A DNA stretch of 64,000 nt. Origin: Adenophora triphylla var. japonica (taxonomy: Eukaryota > Streptophyta > Magnoliopsida > Asterales > Campanulaceae). Shown here in pieces: positions 43,356 through 56,380 of this stretch. The translations under genes and the position numbers were made by a program. The notes beneath the pieces are model-generated. The model did not search any database, had not been told where the DNA came from, and worked only from the letters and a program-made list of their open reading frames with translations. The stretch lies in the NCBI GenBank assembly GCA_022495995.1, contig JAFEMH010001294.1:62001-126000 (forward strand), given 5' to 3'. Each line of letters starts with the position of its first letter. The stretch's first letter is position 1.

Positions 43356-43938
43356 CACATCTAAATCAACTTGATGGAAACCTAACCTGGCAACTGGAGA
43401 TCCCACGGACTAGGTTCAATAGGAAAAACTAGTCACGATTGATTTGAGAGAAGCACTTGGAAGTTTATCTTCATCCCATTTCTATAATGCAAAAGTGCTG
43501 CCTACAAATTGGTAGAGGTTAAATTATTGCTTTTAATGATGACTATATCTTGTAAACTAGTACAAGTGGGGTAATGTAGGATACTCTTTATAGCACATCA
43601 CCTATGTAAGTGTGAACATGGCCGATTCATTGAGAATTTTTCTTAGGCAAATTCTCTAAAGCACTCGCAGAACCAAGAAAGTTCAGGGCCAAAATAATGA
43701 ACACGATAGAGAACCAAAATCTGATATGAAAATTAAATGTGTTTGGTCTATTGTTTAATCTTACAATAACGTCTGACAGTTCAATACGTTACGTACACTG
43801 ATCAGCCAAATAAGCTCGATAGATTCTTACTAAAGAAGGTACAAAGCGAAAGCCACCTATCTTGATGCATTTATTTTTCAGCTATGCTCTTCTTCTTCTT
43901 TCTTTTCTGTGTCGACTTCTTCCATTCACGTGGGGGAA
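43356..43938. other. Copia 3' untranslated region
   Basis: Between RNase H stop and the purine tract of the element. No ORF of interest. It contains the usual acaagtggggtaatgt-type string near 43562, which could be a second purine tract. Confidence 0.5.
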
Positions 43939-45892
43939 TATTAGGGTGAATATTAGGGTGAATGGTAAAGTCACCAAGAGTCTAAAATCCAAAAGCCACG
44001 GCAGTTCAACTTCCAGGAACTGCTCGGCCGAGCAAGCTAAGCCTCGGCCGAGCATACCTGTCCAGGAACAAGCCTTTTCTGTTAGCCTCTACTCGAGCGA
44101 GTCACTAAAGTGCTCGGCCGAGCAACCAGCCTGTGCACGAGCGAGTCACCAAAGGTGCTCGGCCGAGTAGTTGTTGTTTTGGTCAGTTGATGTCCGAACA
44201 TCGTGTGACAATGGGATTATGATATGTTCTATGTAGGAAATTAAACTTGATATTATATTATTTGGGTAGGTATGATGGCTTGCTAGAGTCCGCTCATGTC
44301 TTATGAGGATCGATGTGATCGAACTCAATACCAACATAATATAGTCCTATGGGATCACACACATCGAACAAATTGTCAAAAATGGAAAATATGGAGTTTT
44401 TTTACTGAGGGGACGACTCGTCCCTTGGCCAGAACCAACTATTCCCGTCGGCGCTGGCAGATACGTAACTGCTTCAAAATTAGGGTTTTCCAAATAGGAA
44501 AAGGTATTTATAGAGTATAAATAATGCCTCCCTTTTGCCCTAGCAGTAACACACGAAATTTGGGTTTAGAAAAACACAAATTGAGAGTTTTCAATTGAGA
44601 ATTGAGAATCAAAACACAACTAATTCCATATTTTTCATAGATTGAAAGGGGTTTCAATCAAGGGATCTAGCAATCCACCTAGAAGAGTTCTAGGGTTCGT
44701 TCAACGTGTGGATACACATAAAGGATCTTTGCAATTCAATATCTTAACTTCGTGATTCAAGCTTCGTTCATCAAGGATTCACAAGTTTATCAAATTCGGA
44801 ATTGGAACAAGTTTGTCAAAGACAAAGGGCATCAAGGTTGGTTATTCTATTTCATCCTATTTAATTAATCATCTAGAACGGATCCATGGCTCCGGGTTTT
44901 CATGTTAATTTGCTTTCTTTCGCTACGCACGGACCCACGAAACATAACAGTGGTATCAGAGCCCCATTCATGATGTTTATTTTAGATAATCATGATAATT
45001 ATATAATGAGATTATGTGAATTACCATGATGAATATGATTTAGAATATGAATTTGTATGGGTTTTGCTTAAGGAAGTAATAGTATATTTTGATATGCCAT
45101 GATTATGAAGATGAATTGAATGATTAATATGATTAATCTATATTATGGGATATCAATTTAATTAATATGATTATTGTTGATTGAAAAATTTCTATATCTT
45201 GAGCAAATAGTTTGTTGTAGGGATTATGTTCATATTAAAAGAGATTTTTCATGAATTATTAAACCCTAATTGATTATAAATTTTGATGTAAAGATCAAAT
45301 ATGATTTGTGATGCATCATCCCATGTTCATATTTATGCTCATATAGTTTTCATGATCAACCTTACCATGTTAATTGATATACATGAAAAATTGAACCTTC
45401 ATTGAAATTTAAGTTTGTTTATGCCACCCATGTTTAAACACTTTTGAATGCACGGATAGTTTTATGTAGGCCACGCCATAGCGAGATACATTAATTCTAT
45501 CTTTGTATGATCAAGATGAGGAAAAGGTGATTCCTATACGTTTAAAATGGTTGAACTTAATTAGGCTATCAAAACAGTTTTGGGCCTAAGGCATAAGATG
45601 AGATTGAAACATGTGACATATTATGTCTATAATCTCATAAAGGATCTAAGACTCATATGGTGATATGATTGATAAATGTTATCTACCTTTTTAGTTTAAT
45701 TTTGAGCAGTCGTGCCATAGCCGACTTGAAATTAAATTAAAGTTGGGTCTTAGCCTATTAAATTATATTATGCATATTTGTATAAGAAGGTTATATAATT
45801 TAGTGGGAGTATTTATGAAATACGTTATTTAATCTCTTAGATGCAATCGGTAATTATATGTGTTCATATGTGTTGCATATCTTTATAGATCA

Positions 45893-47803
45893 ATGGCATC
45901 AAACACTAATCAAACTCTATCACTGCGATCAGTCCTTGAGAAGGACAAGTTGGAAGAGAATGGCAACAACTATGTGGATTGGATTCGCAGTTTGAGAATT
46001 GTTCTCAAACAAGAAAGGAAGTTGTACATTCTCGATGGACCCGTTCCACCCGAGCCTGCTGCAAATGCACCTCGAGCTGAAAATGACAAACATAAGAAAC
46101 ATATGGATGATTCTATTGGTGTTGGTTGCTTGATGCTCGCTACCATGTGCAAGGCCCTTCAGAAGGACCTTGAACACATGGATGCTTATGGTTTAGGAAA
46201 TCATTTGAAGGAAATGTTCCAAGTGCAAGCACGTCATGAAAGGTTTGACACGATGAAGGCTCTTCACTCATGCAAGATGATTGAAGGACAAGCTGTTGGG
46301 CCACATGTGTTGAAAATGAAGGGTCACCTCGAACATCTTAAGAGGCTTGGATATCCTATCCAGTTGGAACTGGCTACGGATATGATATTGAATTCACACC
46401 CTGAAGGTTATAATCAGTTTGTTATGAATTATAACATGAATGGGATGAATAAAACTCTGTCTAAACTGCATGGGATGCTTAAGAATGCAGAGAATAATAT
46501 TGCCAAGAAAACCAATCAAGTGTTGATGGTGAATAAAGAAAAGGGGTTCAAGAAAACCAAGGTTAAAGCAAAAGTTGCTAAACCGGAGGCAAAGGTTGCC
46601 GTTGTTGAGAAGCCTCAACCCAAATCCCAAAAGGATGCAGTCTGCTACCATTGCAAGGAAACTGGGCATTGGAAGCGTAAATGCAAGGCATATCAGGAAG
46701 GGCTGAAGAAGAAGGGCAATGAGATTGCCACGACTTCAGGTATCTATATGATAGATATTTTACTTTCTACTTCTAGTTCTTGGGTATTGGATATCGGATG
46801 TGGATCTCATATTTGTTTAAATATGCAGGGACTAAAGAATAGAAGGTTGCTCAAGGAAGGTGAAGTAGACCTACGTGCGGGGAATGGAGCAAGAGTTGCT
46901 GCATTAGCCGTAGGGTCTTATGAAATTACTTTACCTAGCGGACTAATACTTGCTTTGAACAATTGCTATTATGTTCCAGATTTGAGTAGAAACATTATTT
47001 CAATTTCTTGTTTGGATAATGAAGGATATGGTTTTCTTATTAAGAATAAGAAATTTTTTATTTACTTAAATGATATGCTTTATTTTATTGCAAATTCATT
47101 TAATGGCCTTTATGTCCTTGATGTTGAAAATAATGTTGAAAATGTCTATCATGTAAATAAGAAATCTAAACCAAATAATGTGAACAACACATATATATGG
47201 CATTTCCATCTTGGTCATATAAATGAGAAACGCATTTCTAAACTCCACAAAGATGGATATTTAGACTCACATGATTATGAATCATATGATGTTTGCGAGT
47301 CTTGTTTATTGGGCAAGATGACTAAGGCACCTTTTACTAAGAGTAGTGAAAGGGCTAGTGATTTTTTGGCTCTTGTACATACTGATGTATGTGGACCAAT
47401 GAATAGCATAGCTAGAGGAGGATTTCGGTACTTCATAACGTTCACTGATGACTTATCTAGATATGGCTATGTCTATCTAATGAAGTACAAAAGTGAAGCA
47501 TTTGAGATATTTAGAATATTTCAAAATGAAGTACAAAATCATTTTGGCAAAACTATTAAAGTACTTCGATCCAATCGAGGTGGTGAATATTTAAGCCAAG
47601 AATTTGATGATCATCTTAAAAGTTGTGGAATCGTTTCAGAACTTACTCCACCCGGAACACCACAATGGAATGGTGTGTCCGAGAGGAGAAATCGAACTCT
47701 ATTGGATATGGTTCGATCGATGATGAGTCAAGTTAACCTTCCGATTTCTTTTTGGGGATATGCACTAGAAACTGCTGCTTTCACACTTAACAGGGTCCGA
47801 TAA
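45893..47803 (+). pseudogene. Copia D gag, protease and integrase
   Basis: I start at MASNTNQTLSLRSVLEKDKL, the usual gag onset. A zinc knuckle CYHCKETGHWKRKC lies near 46640. The protease reads SSWVLDIGCGSHIC, with Ile in place of the Thr of the DTG triad (codon 46793-46795). The preintegrase part has WHFHLGHINEKRI and CESCLLGKM. Integrase keeps HTDVCGPM and NGVSERRNRTL, but the second catalytic Asp is Asn (LRSNRGGEY, codon 47573-47575). The long frame of 637 codons ends at a frameshift near 47797. Confidence 0.9.
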
Positions 47804-47829
47804 ATGTATTTCCTAAGACCCCACATGAG

Positions 47830-49709
47830 ATGTGGCATGGAAGAAAACCTAGTTTGTCTTTCATGAAGATTTGGGGATGTGAAGCTTATGTCAAGAAATT
47901 GGTTTCTGAAAATAAGCTTGCACCCAGATCCGATAAATGTATTTTCGTTGGTTATCCTAAGGAAACGAAAGGATATCACTTTTACAACCGATCCGAGAAC
48001 AAAGTGTTTGTTGCTCGAAATGGTGTCTTTCTAGAGAAAGAGTTTCTCTCTAAAGAAACTAGTGGGAGTAAAATTGATCTTGAAGAAATTCAAGAACCCA
48101 AAAATAACATGGAACCAATAGTAATGACGGAACCAAGTTCACAAGGTGTTGTGGAACCGGTTCAAGATACACAAGTTATTCACAGATTGGATAGATTACG
48201 ATCCGAACCTGAGAGATATGGATTTCTCATGACGGAAAGTAATGAAGTAGAAATCATTGAGAATGATGAACCTACTTCCTATCAAGAGGCGATGTCCACT
48301 CCTGATTCGGACAAGTGGCTAGGAGCCATGGAATCCGAGATCAAATCCATGTACGATAATCAAGTTTGGAACTTGATTGATCCATCTGAAGGTGTAAAAA
48401 CCATAGGGTGCAAATGGGTTTTCAAGAAGAAAACTGACGTAGATGGAAAGGTACATACTTACAAGGCTAGGCTTGTTGTTAAGGGATATAGGAAAATTCA
48501 TGGTATTGACTATGATGAAACCTTTTCGCCCGTAGCAATGCTTAAGTCTATTAGAATCTTAATTGCCATAGCCGCATATTATGACTATGAAATATGGAAA
48601 ATGGATGTCAAAACAGCATTTCTTAACGGAAACCTACTTGAGGATGTATACATGATACAGCCTGAAGGGTTTGTTGATCCAAAGAATTCTAATAAAGTAT
48701 GTAAGTTGCAGAGATCCATTTATGGATTAAAGCAAGCATCGAGGAGTTGGAATCTACGTTTTGATGAATCAGTCAAAGAGTTTGGCTTCATCAAGAATGA
48801 AGATGAGCCTTGTGTATACAAGAAAATAAGTGGGATCAAGATATATAGAGATAGATCAAGAATGATGATTGGTTTGATTCAAAGTACATATATTGACAAG
48901 GTCCTTAGAAGATTCCGCATGGAAAATTCTAAGAGAGGGAACTTGCCAATGGGCCATGGCATTACTCTTAGCAAGACTCAATGTCCTAAGACGAATGATG
49001 AGCGAAAGAAAATGAATGATATTCCCTATGCTTCGGCAATTGGGTCTATCATGTACTCCATGTTATGTACTAGACCTGATGGCTCGTATGCTCTGAGCAT
49101 GACGAGTAGATACCAGTCTGATCCTGGTGAGAACCTTTGGAAAGCAGTCAAGAATATCCTTAAGTACTTGAGAAGAACTAAGGATGTATTCTTGGTATTT
49201 GGAGGAATGGAAGATGATCTTGTTGTAAGGGGTTACACAGGTGCAAGCTTCCAAACCGACAAAGATGACTTTAGATCGCATTCTGGGTTTGTGTTTATGC
49301 TAAATGGAGGTGCCGTTTGTTGGAAGAGTTCCAAGCAAAGCACTGTTGCTATTCTACAACCGAAGCCGAATATATAGCAGCATAGGATGCAGCTAAGGAG
49401 GCGGTTTGGATCAAGAAGTTCGTTAGTGACTTAAAAGTCATTTCGAGTATCACTAACCCGATAGAGCTTTATTGTGACAATAATGGTGCTATTGCCCATG
49501 AAAAAGAACCAAGGTCACATCAACAATCCAAACACATTCTGAGACGTTTCCACCTCATTCGAGAAATCTATGAAAGGGAAGACATTAAGATATGCAAGGT
49601 ACCAACGGATGACAACATTGGGGATCCACTCACCAAGCCTTTGCCACAAGCTAAACATGATGGTCATGTTAGGTCCATGGGTATAAGATACATGAATGAT
49701 TGGGCCTAG
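47830..49709 (+). pseudogene. Copia D integrase end, RT and RNase H
   Basis: Opens with MWHGRKPSLSFMKIWGCEAY (integrase C-terminal). RT has GCKWVFKKKTDVDGKVHTYK, KMDVKTAFLNGNLLEDVYMI and SIYGLKQASRSWNLRF. Then VYKKISG joins directly to IKIYRDRSRMM (about 48832): the block that should contain the YVDD active site is missing, with the frame kept. RNase H follows (SALGSIMYSMLCTRPDGSYA-like stretch, GASFQTDKDDFRSHSGF) and loses frame by a 1-bp deletion near 49352. The tail reads on in another frame with a TAG at 49379-49381, to about 49709. It cannot be catalytically active. Confidence 0.9.
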
Positions 49710-51280
49710 TGCAAGTGGGATACTATAGGTGTTAGTGCCCTAGGCCTATAGAGATAGACTTAAATGTAATGTCATTATTCATTTATATAAGAGATTGTTA
49801 TTTTGATTATTATATATGTTTGCATGTTTAATTGTAATAATCGTGTCCCTAGTACATAGGAAGCACTAGTATGAAGTTTAATGGATAATCATGTGATGAT
49901 TATGTGAATAGGGATGCTCATTAAATTCATGGGTACTTGTTAGAGAACAAGGTACTGGACTTGACCAGTTTATGTCATGGTCAAATGTCATAATTAAATC
50001 TCATATAGTTATATCATTGATATCCTTTGACCTGAGATTATCATCGTCTTCCACTCGATGAATATTGTGTTTGATATAGTTTAACGTTATCTTTAACCGG
50101 ATAACAATAAGGGCTATTATTGGCATGATAGGATTCTTGTTGGGAAGAATGATAAGTCAAGATGGAAATTTGTCCCTCGTAAAGAGAGATGTTTGCTAGG
50201 CCACTCGTAAGTAAGATTGATGATGTACGTGGCCATGTTCGAATGAATTAATGCTATTAATAACATTCGATTGATCAATTTACTTTGTAACGAGAAAGCA
50301 TTGAACGATATGAGTTGACGTGGACCATGACTCATGTTCAATATAACATCGTGTGACAATGGGATTGTGATATGTTCTATGTAGGAAATTAAACTTGATA
50401 TTATATTATTTGGGTAGGCATGATGGCTTGCTAGAGTCCGCTCATGTCTTATGAGGATCGATGTGATCAAGCTCATTACCAACATAATATAGTCCTATGG
50501 GGTCACTCACATCGAACGACTTGTCAAAAATGGAAAATATGGAGTTTTTGTACTGAGGGGACGACTGGTCCCTTGGCCAGAACCAACTATTCCCTTGGCC
50601 GGGGACGAGTGTTTCAGAGGTTGTGTCCTGAGGGATGACTCGTCCCATATGGGATGACTCGTGCCCTAAGGATGACTCATGCCCAAGATTTGTACCAACT
50701 ATTCCCCTTAAGGGGGACGAGTGTATCTGAGGCAGTGTGAAAGGGGACGACTCGTGCCCCATGGGACGAGTCGTCCCGTCGGCGCTGGCAGATACGTAAC
50801 TGCTTCGAAATTAGGGTTTTCCAAATAGGAAAAGGTATTTATAGAGTATAAATACTGCCTCCCTTTTGCCCTAGCACTAACACACGAAATTTGGGTTTAG
50901 AAAAACACAAATTGAGAGTTTTCAATTGAGAATTGAGAATCAAAACACAACCAATTCCATATTTTTCATAGATTGAAAGGGGTTTCAATCAAGGGATCTA
51001 GCAATCCACCTAGAAGAGTTCTAGGGTTCATTCAATGTGTGGATACACATAGAGGATCTTCGTAATTCAAGATCTTAAGTTCGTGATTCAAGCTTCGTTC
51101 ATCAAGGATTCACAAGTTTATCAAATCCGGAATTGGAACAAGTTTGTCAAAGACAAAGGGCATCAAGGTTGGTTATTCTATTTCATCCTATTTAATAAAT
51201 CATCTAGAACGGATCCATGTCTCCGGGTTTTTGTGTTAATTTGCTTTCTTCCGCTGCGCATGGACCCACGAAACCTAACA

Positions 51281-51544
51281 GAGGTAACTACACAGGAAAC
51301 TGAAGCGGCTAGTACTTCAGTTGGGAGACCTAAGAGAGTAATCAAGCCATCGGTCAGGTATGGGTTTGAAGACATGGCTTCGTATGTTCTTGTTCTTAGT
51401 AGTGGAGACCCAAGTACTTTTAAGGAGGCAATAAACAGTCCGGAAAAGGATAAGTGGGTTACTGCTATGGCGGAGGAGATGGAGTCATTGCACAAGAACA
51501 ATACATGGGATTTGGTGGAGCTTCCTAAAGGGAAGCGTGCACAG
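51281..51544 (+). pseudogene. Copia fragment upstream of RT
   Basis: Encodes VGRPKRVIKPSVRYGFEDMA and FKEAINSPEKDKWVTAMAEE, then MESLHKNNTWDLVELPKGKR, the lead-in to a Tnt1-like copia RT. It is cut on the left by element D and on the right by the LTR at 51545. The rest of the element is not in the window. Confidence 0.85.
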
Positions 51545-51829
51545 TAGTACCAGTCCGTCAGAAAAAAAGGCTGAAGTGCATTCGGAAAATCGGGGACTAA
51601 GCGGCATTAAGGAACCTCTGAGGACCTCTCAATCATTTATGAGTTTCAATAGGCTCAAGTAATTTTTCCCCGAAATCCCTTATTTGTAGTTTCCCGATAG
51701 ACCAAATGTCAGCTAAAACTTCCGAAGGCCATAACTTTCTCATACGAACTCCGTTTTGGGCCCACCGCATATCAAATCGAACGCGAGAACAAGATCTACG
51801 CAAAGGTTTATTCGACCCTTCTTTTAAAA

Positions 51830-52050
51830 TGCCGATCGACCCTTTTTAAAAGGGCCGATCGACCCTTCTTTTAAAGTGCCGATCGACCCTTATTTTTAGG
51901 GCCGATCGACCCTTTATTTTGTGCCGATCGAACCTTATTTTTAGGGCCGATCGACCCTTTATTTTGTGCCGATCGAACCTTATTTTTAGGGGCCGATCGA
52001 CCCTTTATTTTGTGCCGATCGAACCTTATTTTAGGGCCGATCGACCCTTT
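51830..52050. repeat. U3 palindrome cluster, ten CCGATCGACC-type copies
   Basis: Ten GCCGATCGACCC or GCCGATCGAACC units, each centred on CGATCG, spaced by about 22 bp of T-rich sequence, lie about 30-250 bp upstream of the TATA box. The 3' LTR has eight copies (62246-62420), so copies were gained or lost in pairs within one element. They are probably regulatory or structural. Confidence 0.8.
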
Positions 52051-52881
52051 ATTTCGGTCCGGCCCAATTACCGAAACACTATAAATAGGGGTGCCGGCTC
52101 CCATATTCAACACACAAATTCTCAGGAGAAGCGAGCTACACTTGCTTTAACCCTCGGTTCTTCTTTTTCCTCTCGAATCGTCAAGATTCGACCCCCAATC
52201 TTGCTACAATTGGTAAGACTCTCTTTTTAATATTCTTGTTCTTTATTATTGTTTGCATGCTTAATATATTTTAATTGCTTTATCTCTTGCTTATGCCATA
52301 TATGCTAGATTTAGGGTTGTTTTAATATATTTAATTGTTCATAGCCGAGGATGATCTAAGGTTTCGCCCTAAGAAACCCAATGGATCTAGGAACTATTTC
52401 TTTCCTTCCACCTTAGTTATAATTATCCCATGATCAACGATTCCCCAAGGATGAACGTTGATTAGTGCACCTTCCGCAGGCCTAACTCAAAGGTTCTAGG
52501 GTGTGATCATCAATTAATTCTTTCTCTCCCCTCCTCCTTATGCATGATCCCGTTTCTTCTATCTATTCCTGTAAACACCGCACACAACCAACACCCCACA
52601 TGCTAGAAAGACCGATCCGTCGGGCAATATGAGTGATAGCGTTTCTTCTTCTATTGTAACTTGACCCCCGAACCCAATTAACTATTTAGCCTTTTTTCAA
52701 AGCTTTGGGCTATATCAAAGTGGCGTGACGACTCTCAAAATTAAACTAATATTTTAATATGGTTTAAATCGAGTGTCACTAAATGAATATCCTATTTCGA
52801 TCCGACTTTATATAATTAATTATTTCAAACTTCCGAATGCGCGTTGCATCGGGACGGGGTATTCACAGTGGCGACTCTGGG

Positions 52882-53607
52882 ACTCGCATTTTGAAATTTT
52901 TTCAAACTAAGTGGGTCGGACTTTCGTTTTCTTGTATGGTGTTGTGTTTTACTTCCTTTTCTTTCTCTCCTATTCTAAACTGTTGCATTGCATGCATGCA
53001 TTTCATGTAAATAAAAATCTATCTCTTTTTTTCTTTTAACAGAATTAGACTTCTTTACCTCACACTACCACTAGAGTCAGGTGTCACCTTTGCACAGACA
53101 CCCTTTTACCCTTCGGAGAAGCCAAAGTGCGGGAAGTGTGGTGATCATGTCGCCTCCCTTCCGAGTCTCACTTGGCCATCCACTCATCAGTGCGCTTCGG
53201 CTGCACGGTGGGAGCCTAAAACCTAACCCTTGCGTCACCCACTTTTCTAGGAATACACTCCATGTGACCGGTTGGTTTGACTAGCTTTTTTATGTAGACA
53301 ATTAATAAGGTCTTTATGTTAAGTCACTACGAATCAATGATAAGTCAAGATCTATAAAGGCACTAAAAATTGATTTTCCTTTTAAAGGACGTACCATGTA
53401 AAGTTTGAATGCTAGATCTTGTCTTATCATAGGTCTGTAGTACTTCCCATATATATATCATATTAAATGTCTATATGAGACGGTTAGTCGTTAGGATCCA
53501 CCACTTTAGGACCTTTAGTTAGTTGCGAAAAAGGGGTATCCCTTCCAACCAAGAGTAGGTTCTATAAAAAATTAAAGGGCTTTTTTGTAAATAAAATGCT
53601 TAACCAT
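52882..53607. other. Leader region of the large gypsy derivative
   Basis: Non-coding sequence between primer site and first tandem array. No motif recognised apart from T-rich runs. Confidence 0.35.
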
Positions 53608-54330
53608 TCCTCATTTTTTAGGACCTTCCGAGGTCCGCTCCTCATCTTTTTAGGACCTTTCGAGGTCCGCTCCTCATTTTTTAGGACCTTCCGAGGTCCG
53701 CTCCTCATCTTTTAGGACCTTCCGAGGTCCGCTCCTCATTTTTTAGGACCTTCCGAGGTCCGCTCCTCATCTTTTAGGACCTTCCGAGGTCCGCTCCTCA
53801 TTTTTTAGGACCTTCCGAGGTCCGCTCCTCATTTTTAGGACCTTTCGAGGTCCGCTCCTCATTTTTTAGGACCTTAGGAGTCCGCTCCTCATTTTAGGAC
53901 CTTCCGAGGTCCGCTCCTCATTTTTTAGGACCTTCCGAGGTCCGCTCCCCATTTTTAGGACCTTCCGAGGTCCGCTCCTCATTTTTAGGACCCTCCGAGG
54001 TCCGCTCTTCATTTCTAGGACCCTCCGAGGTCCGCTCCTCATTTCTAGGACCCTCCGAGGTCCGCTCCTCATTTTTAGGACCTTCCGAGGTCCGCTCCTC
54101 ATTTTTAGGACCCTCCGAGGTCCGCTCCTCATTTTTAGGACCCTCCGAGGTCCGTTCCTCATTTTTTAGGACCTTCCGAGGTCCGCTCCTCATCTTTTAG
54201 GACCTTCCGAGGTCCGCTCCTCATTTTTTAGGACCCTCCGAGGTCCGCTCCTCATTTCTAGGACCCTCCGAGGTTCGCTCCTCATTTCTAGGACCCTTCG
54301 AGGTCCACTCCTCAATTTAGAACCCTTCGA
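53608..54330. repeat. Minisatellite 1a, about 31-bp units
   Basis: About 23 units, each with AGGACCTTCCGAGGTCCGCT and a T-run. The core GGACC-N6-GGTCC has dyad symmetry. Unit length varies by one or two bases through the T-run. It merges into the 30-bp array that follows. Confidence 0.92.
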
Positions 54331-55330
54331 AGTCCGCTCTTCTTCTCTTGGACCCTTCAAGGTCCGCTCCTCTTCTCTTGGACCCTTCAAGGTTCACTCC
54401 TCTTCTCTCGGACCCTTTAAGGTCCGCTCCTCGTATCTTGGACCGTTCAAGGTCCGCTCCTCGTATCTTGGACCGTTCAAGGTCCGCTCTTCTTCTCTTG
54501 GACCCTTCAAGGTCCGCTCCTCGTATCTTGGACCGTTCAAGGTCCGCTCTTCTTCTCTTGGACCCTTCAAGGTCCGCTCCTCTTCTCTTGGACCCTTCAA
54601 GGTTCACTCCTCTTCTCTCGGACCCTTTAAGGTCCGCTCCTCGTATCTTGGACCGTTCAAGGTCCGCTCCTCGTATCTTGGACCGTTCAAGGTCCGCTCT
54701 TCTTCTCTTGGACCCTTCAAGGTCCGCTCCTCGTATCTTGGACCGTTCAAGGTCCGCTCTTCTTCTCTTGGACCCTTCAAGGTTCGCTCCTCTTCTCTTG
54801 GACCGTTCAAAGTCCGCTCTTCTTCTCTTGGACCCTTCAAGGTTCGCTCCTCTTCTCTTGGACCGTTCAAAGTCCGCTCTTCTTCTCTTGGACCCTTCAA
54901 AGTCTGCTCCTCTTCTCTTGGACCCTTCAAGGTTCACTCCTCTTCTCTTGGACCCTTTAAGGTCCGCTCCTCTTCTCTTGGACCCTTTAAGGTCCGCTCC
55001 TCTTCTCTTGGACCCTTTAAGGTCCACTCTTCTTCTCTTGGACCCTTTAAGGTCCACTCCTCATCTCTTGGACCCTTCAAGGTCCACACTCCTCATATCT
55101 TGGACCGTTCAAGATCCGCTCTTTTTCTCTTGGACCCTTCAAGGTCCACTCCTCAATTTAGAACCCTTCGAGGTCCACTCTCTCTATCTAGGACCATTAA
55201 AGGTTCACCTTTCCACCTGAGACTCTTCGAGGTCCACCCCTCATCTCTTGGACCATCCATGGTCCATTCCTCTACCTTTGACCACCCACGGTCTACATCC
55301 TTCAAGTCAGGACCCTTCAAAGCTCTACCT
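54331..55330. repeat. Minisatellite 1b, 30-bp units with 210-bp higher-order period
   Basis: Units read TTGGACCCTTCAAGGTCCGC plus about ten pyrimidine-rich bases, in exact 30-bp register for over 700 bp, again with a GGACC-N6-GGTCC core. The pattern of variants at 54391 recurs at 54601, a seven-unit (210-bp) higher-order repeat. Because 30 is a multiple of three, both strands stay open for 250-290 codons; these frames are not genes. The last 250 bp are degenerate. Confidence 0.92.
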
Positions 55331-55832
55331 CTTATCTCTTGAACCATCCGCAGTTTGCTCCCTTAGCCTTAAAACCATCCATAGTTTAGATCCTTTATCT
55401 CTAGCACCCTTCAGCCGAAGACCCACCTAGATCAAACCTCTCTCGACCCATCTAGATCAAACCACCATCTAGGGCCTACCTAAGCCAACTTACCAATTCT
55501 CATCCAAGTCCGATTAGCTCGTCTAGATCACCCTCACTTATATTTGACCAAGGATCGAGTCATCTTCCTCTCCCTTTTTCACCAAACGGACTCATTTACA
55601 TTCATCCTCTCTCTTTCTTTAAACTTAACCCTGGTTGTATCATCAATCGGGGCCCCCTCGAACTACGGTGACCTGAGACTCATACCTTAAATGGTAAGGG
55701 TTACGTAGGCAACTTCAGCCCGGTCAAACTCTCAAATCGTGGAGATCATCTATTTTCTCAAAGGTGCCTTAAGATTAATTATGAATCTAATTCAACTCAT
55801 TGGTTTGACTATGCCGTATAGAATTCTGCATC

Positions 55833-56380
55833 ATGTCTCTGGAGAAAAGCATTGAAGCCCTCAAAGAAATCTCAAACATGAGGTTGGGAGTGATCAACCT
55901 CCTCAAAGACATGCATGAAATTGAGCAGCATCATTTGTCCTACATCCAAGAAAGCTTGAGAAGAGTTCCTCCTCCTGTTCAATTCTGGGGTCCCTATCAT
56001 CCACATGCTTATGGTTCCCCTTATGGTCCTACACATCAGAATTTCTCATTCAGGATGCCTGCTGTGGTACCAACCAACTAAAGGCATCAATACCCGAGAA
56101 GAAGATCAACAAGGAACATTTTGATGACTTAGGAATGCCTGTGGGTGAGTTCTTCGACATTTTGGTGGGAAAGAATTTGATCGAGCCGCTCGAGAACTAC
56201 AAGCCTATTAACCCAAAGGAAGACTTAGATACATCCAGGTTTTGCAGATACCACAAGTACGCTGGGCATACCACTGACAAATGTGTGCAACTGAAACGCT
56301 CAATTCAAAGATTGATCAACCAAGGGAAGACCCAAGGCCTCATTGATGAAGGAACCCTCGCCCTTCAAGGGAAGATTTAG
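55833..56380 (+). pseudogene. Gypsy gag remnant in the large derivative
   Basis: Two open pieces in different frames. The first (MSLEKSIEALKEISNMRLGV) is a short coiled-coil-like leader ending at 56081. The second (from about 56135) has EFFDILVGKNLIEPLENYKP and then FCRYHKYAGHTTDKCVQLKR, a gypsy gag CCHC-like end. No capsid core lies between them, so gag is internally deleted. It stops at TAG, with no protease after it. Confidence 0.75.

Larger units (their letters stand above)
38770..44200 (+). mobile_element. Ty1-copia element with TGCTCGGCCGAGCA-rich LTRs
   Basis: The 5' LTR starts TATTAGGGTGAATGG at 38770; its end is undefined (somewhere before 39555), and no tRNA-Met primer site is visible. 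A TATA box (tctatataga) lies near 39080. The 3' LTR (43939-44200) follows the purine tract gtgggggaa, repeats its first 12 bp, and is cut after about 260 bp at GTCCGAACA. Both LTRs carry four or five palindromes of the CTCGGCCGAG type. Confidence 0.82.
44201..51280 (+). mobile_element. Ty1-copia element D with 5'-truncated LTR
   Basis: The 3' LTR (49730-51280, TGTTAG...CTAACA, 1551 bp) is complete. The 5' LTR (44201-44949) lacks its first 620 bp or so and also lacks a 183-bp palindrome-rich block (equivalent to 50595-50777). It is followed by the primer site TGGTATCAGAGCC (44951-44963). Its left edge meets the preceding element at the shared bases AACA. Its right edge enters another copia fragment at 51281. 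Confidence 0.9.

Noticed and set aside
54317..55220. Long overlapping open frames on both strands with decapeptide periodicity
   Set aside because: They follow from a 30-bp tandem repeat without stop codons; both strands are open for the same reason. There are no start context, domain or codon signals of a gene.
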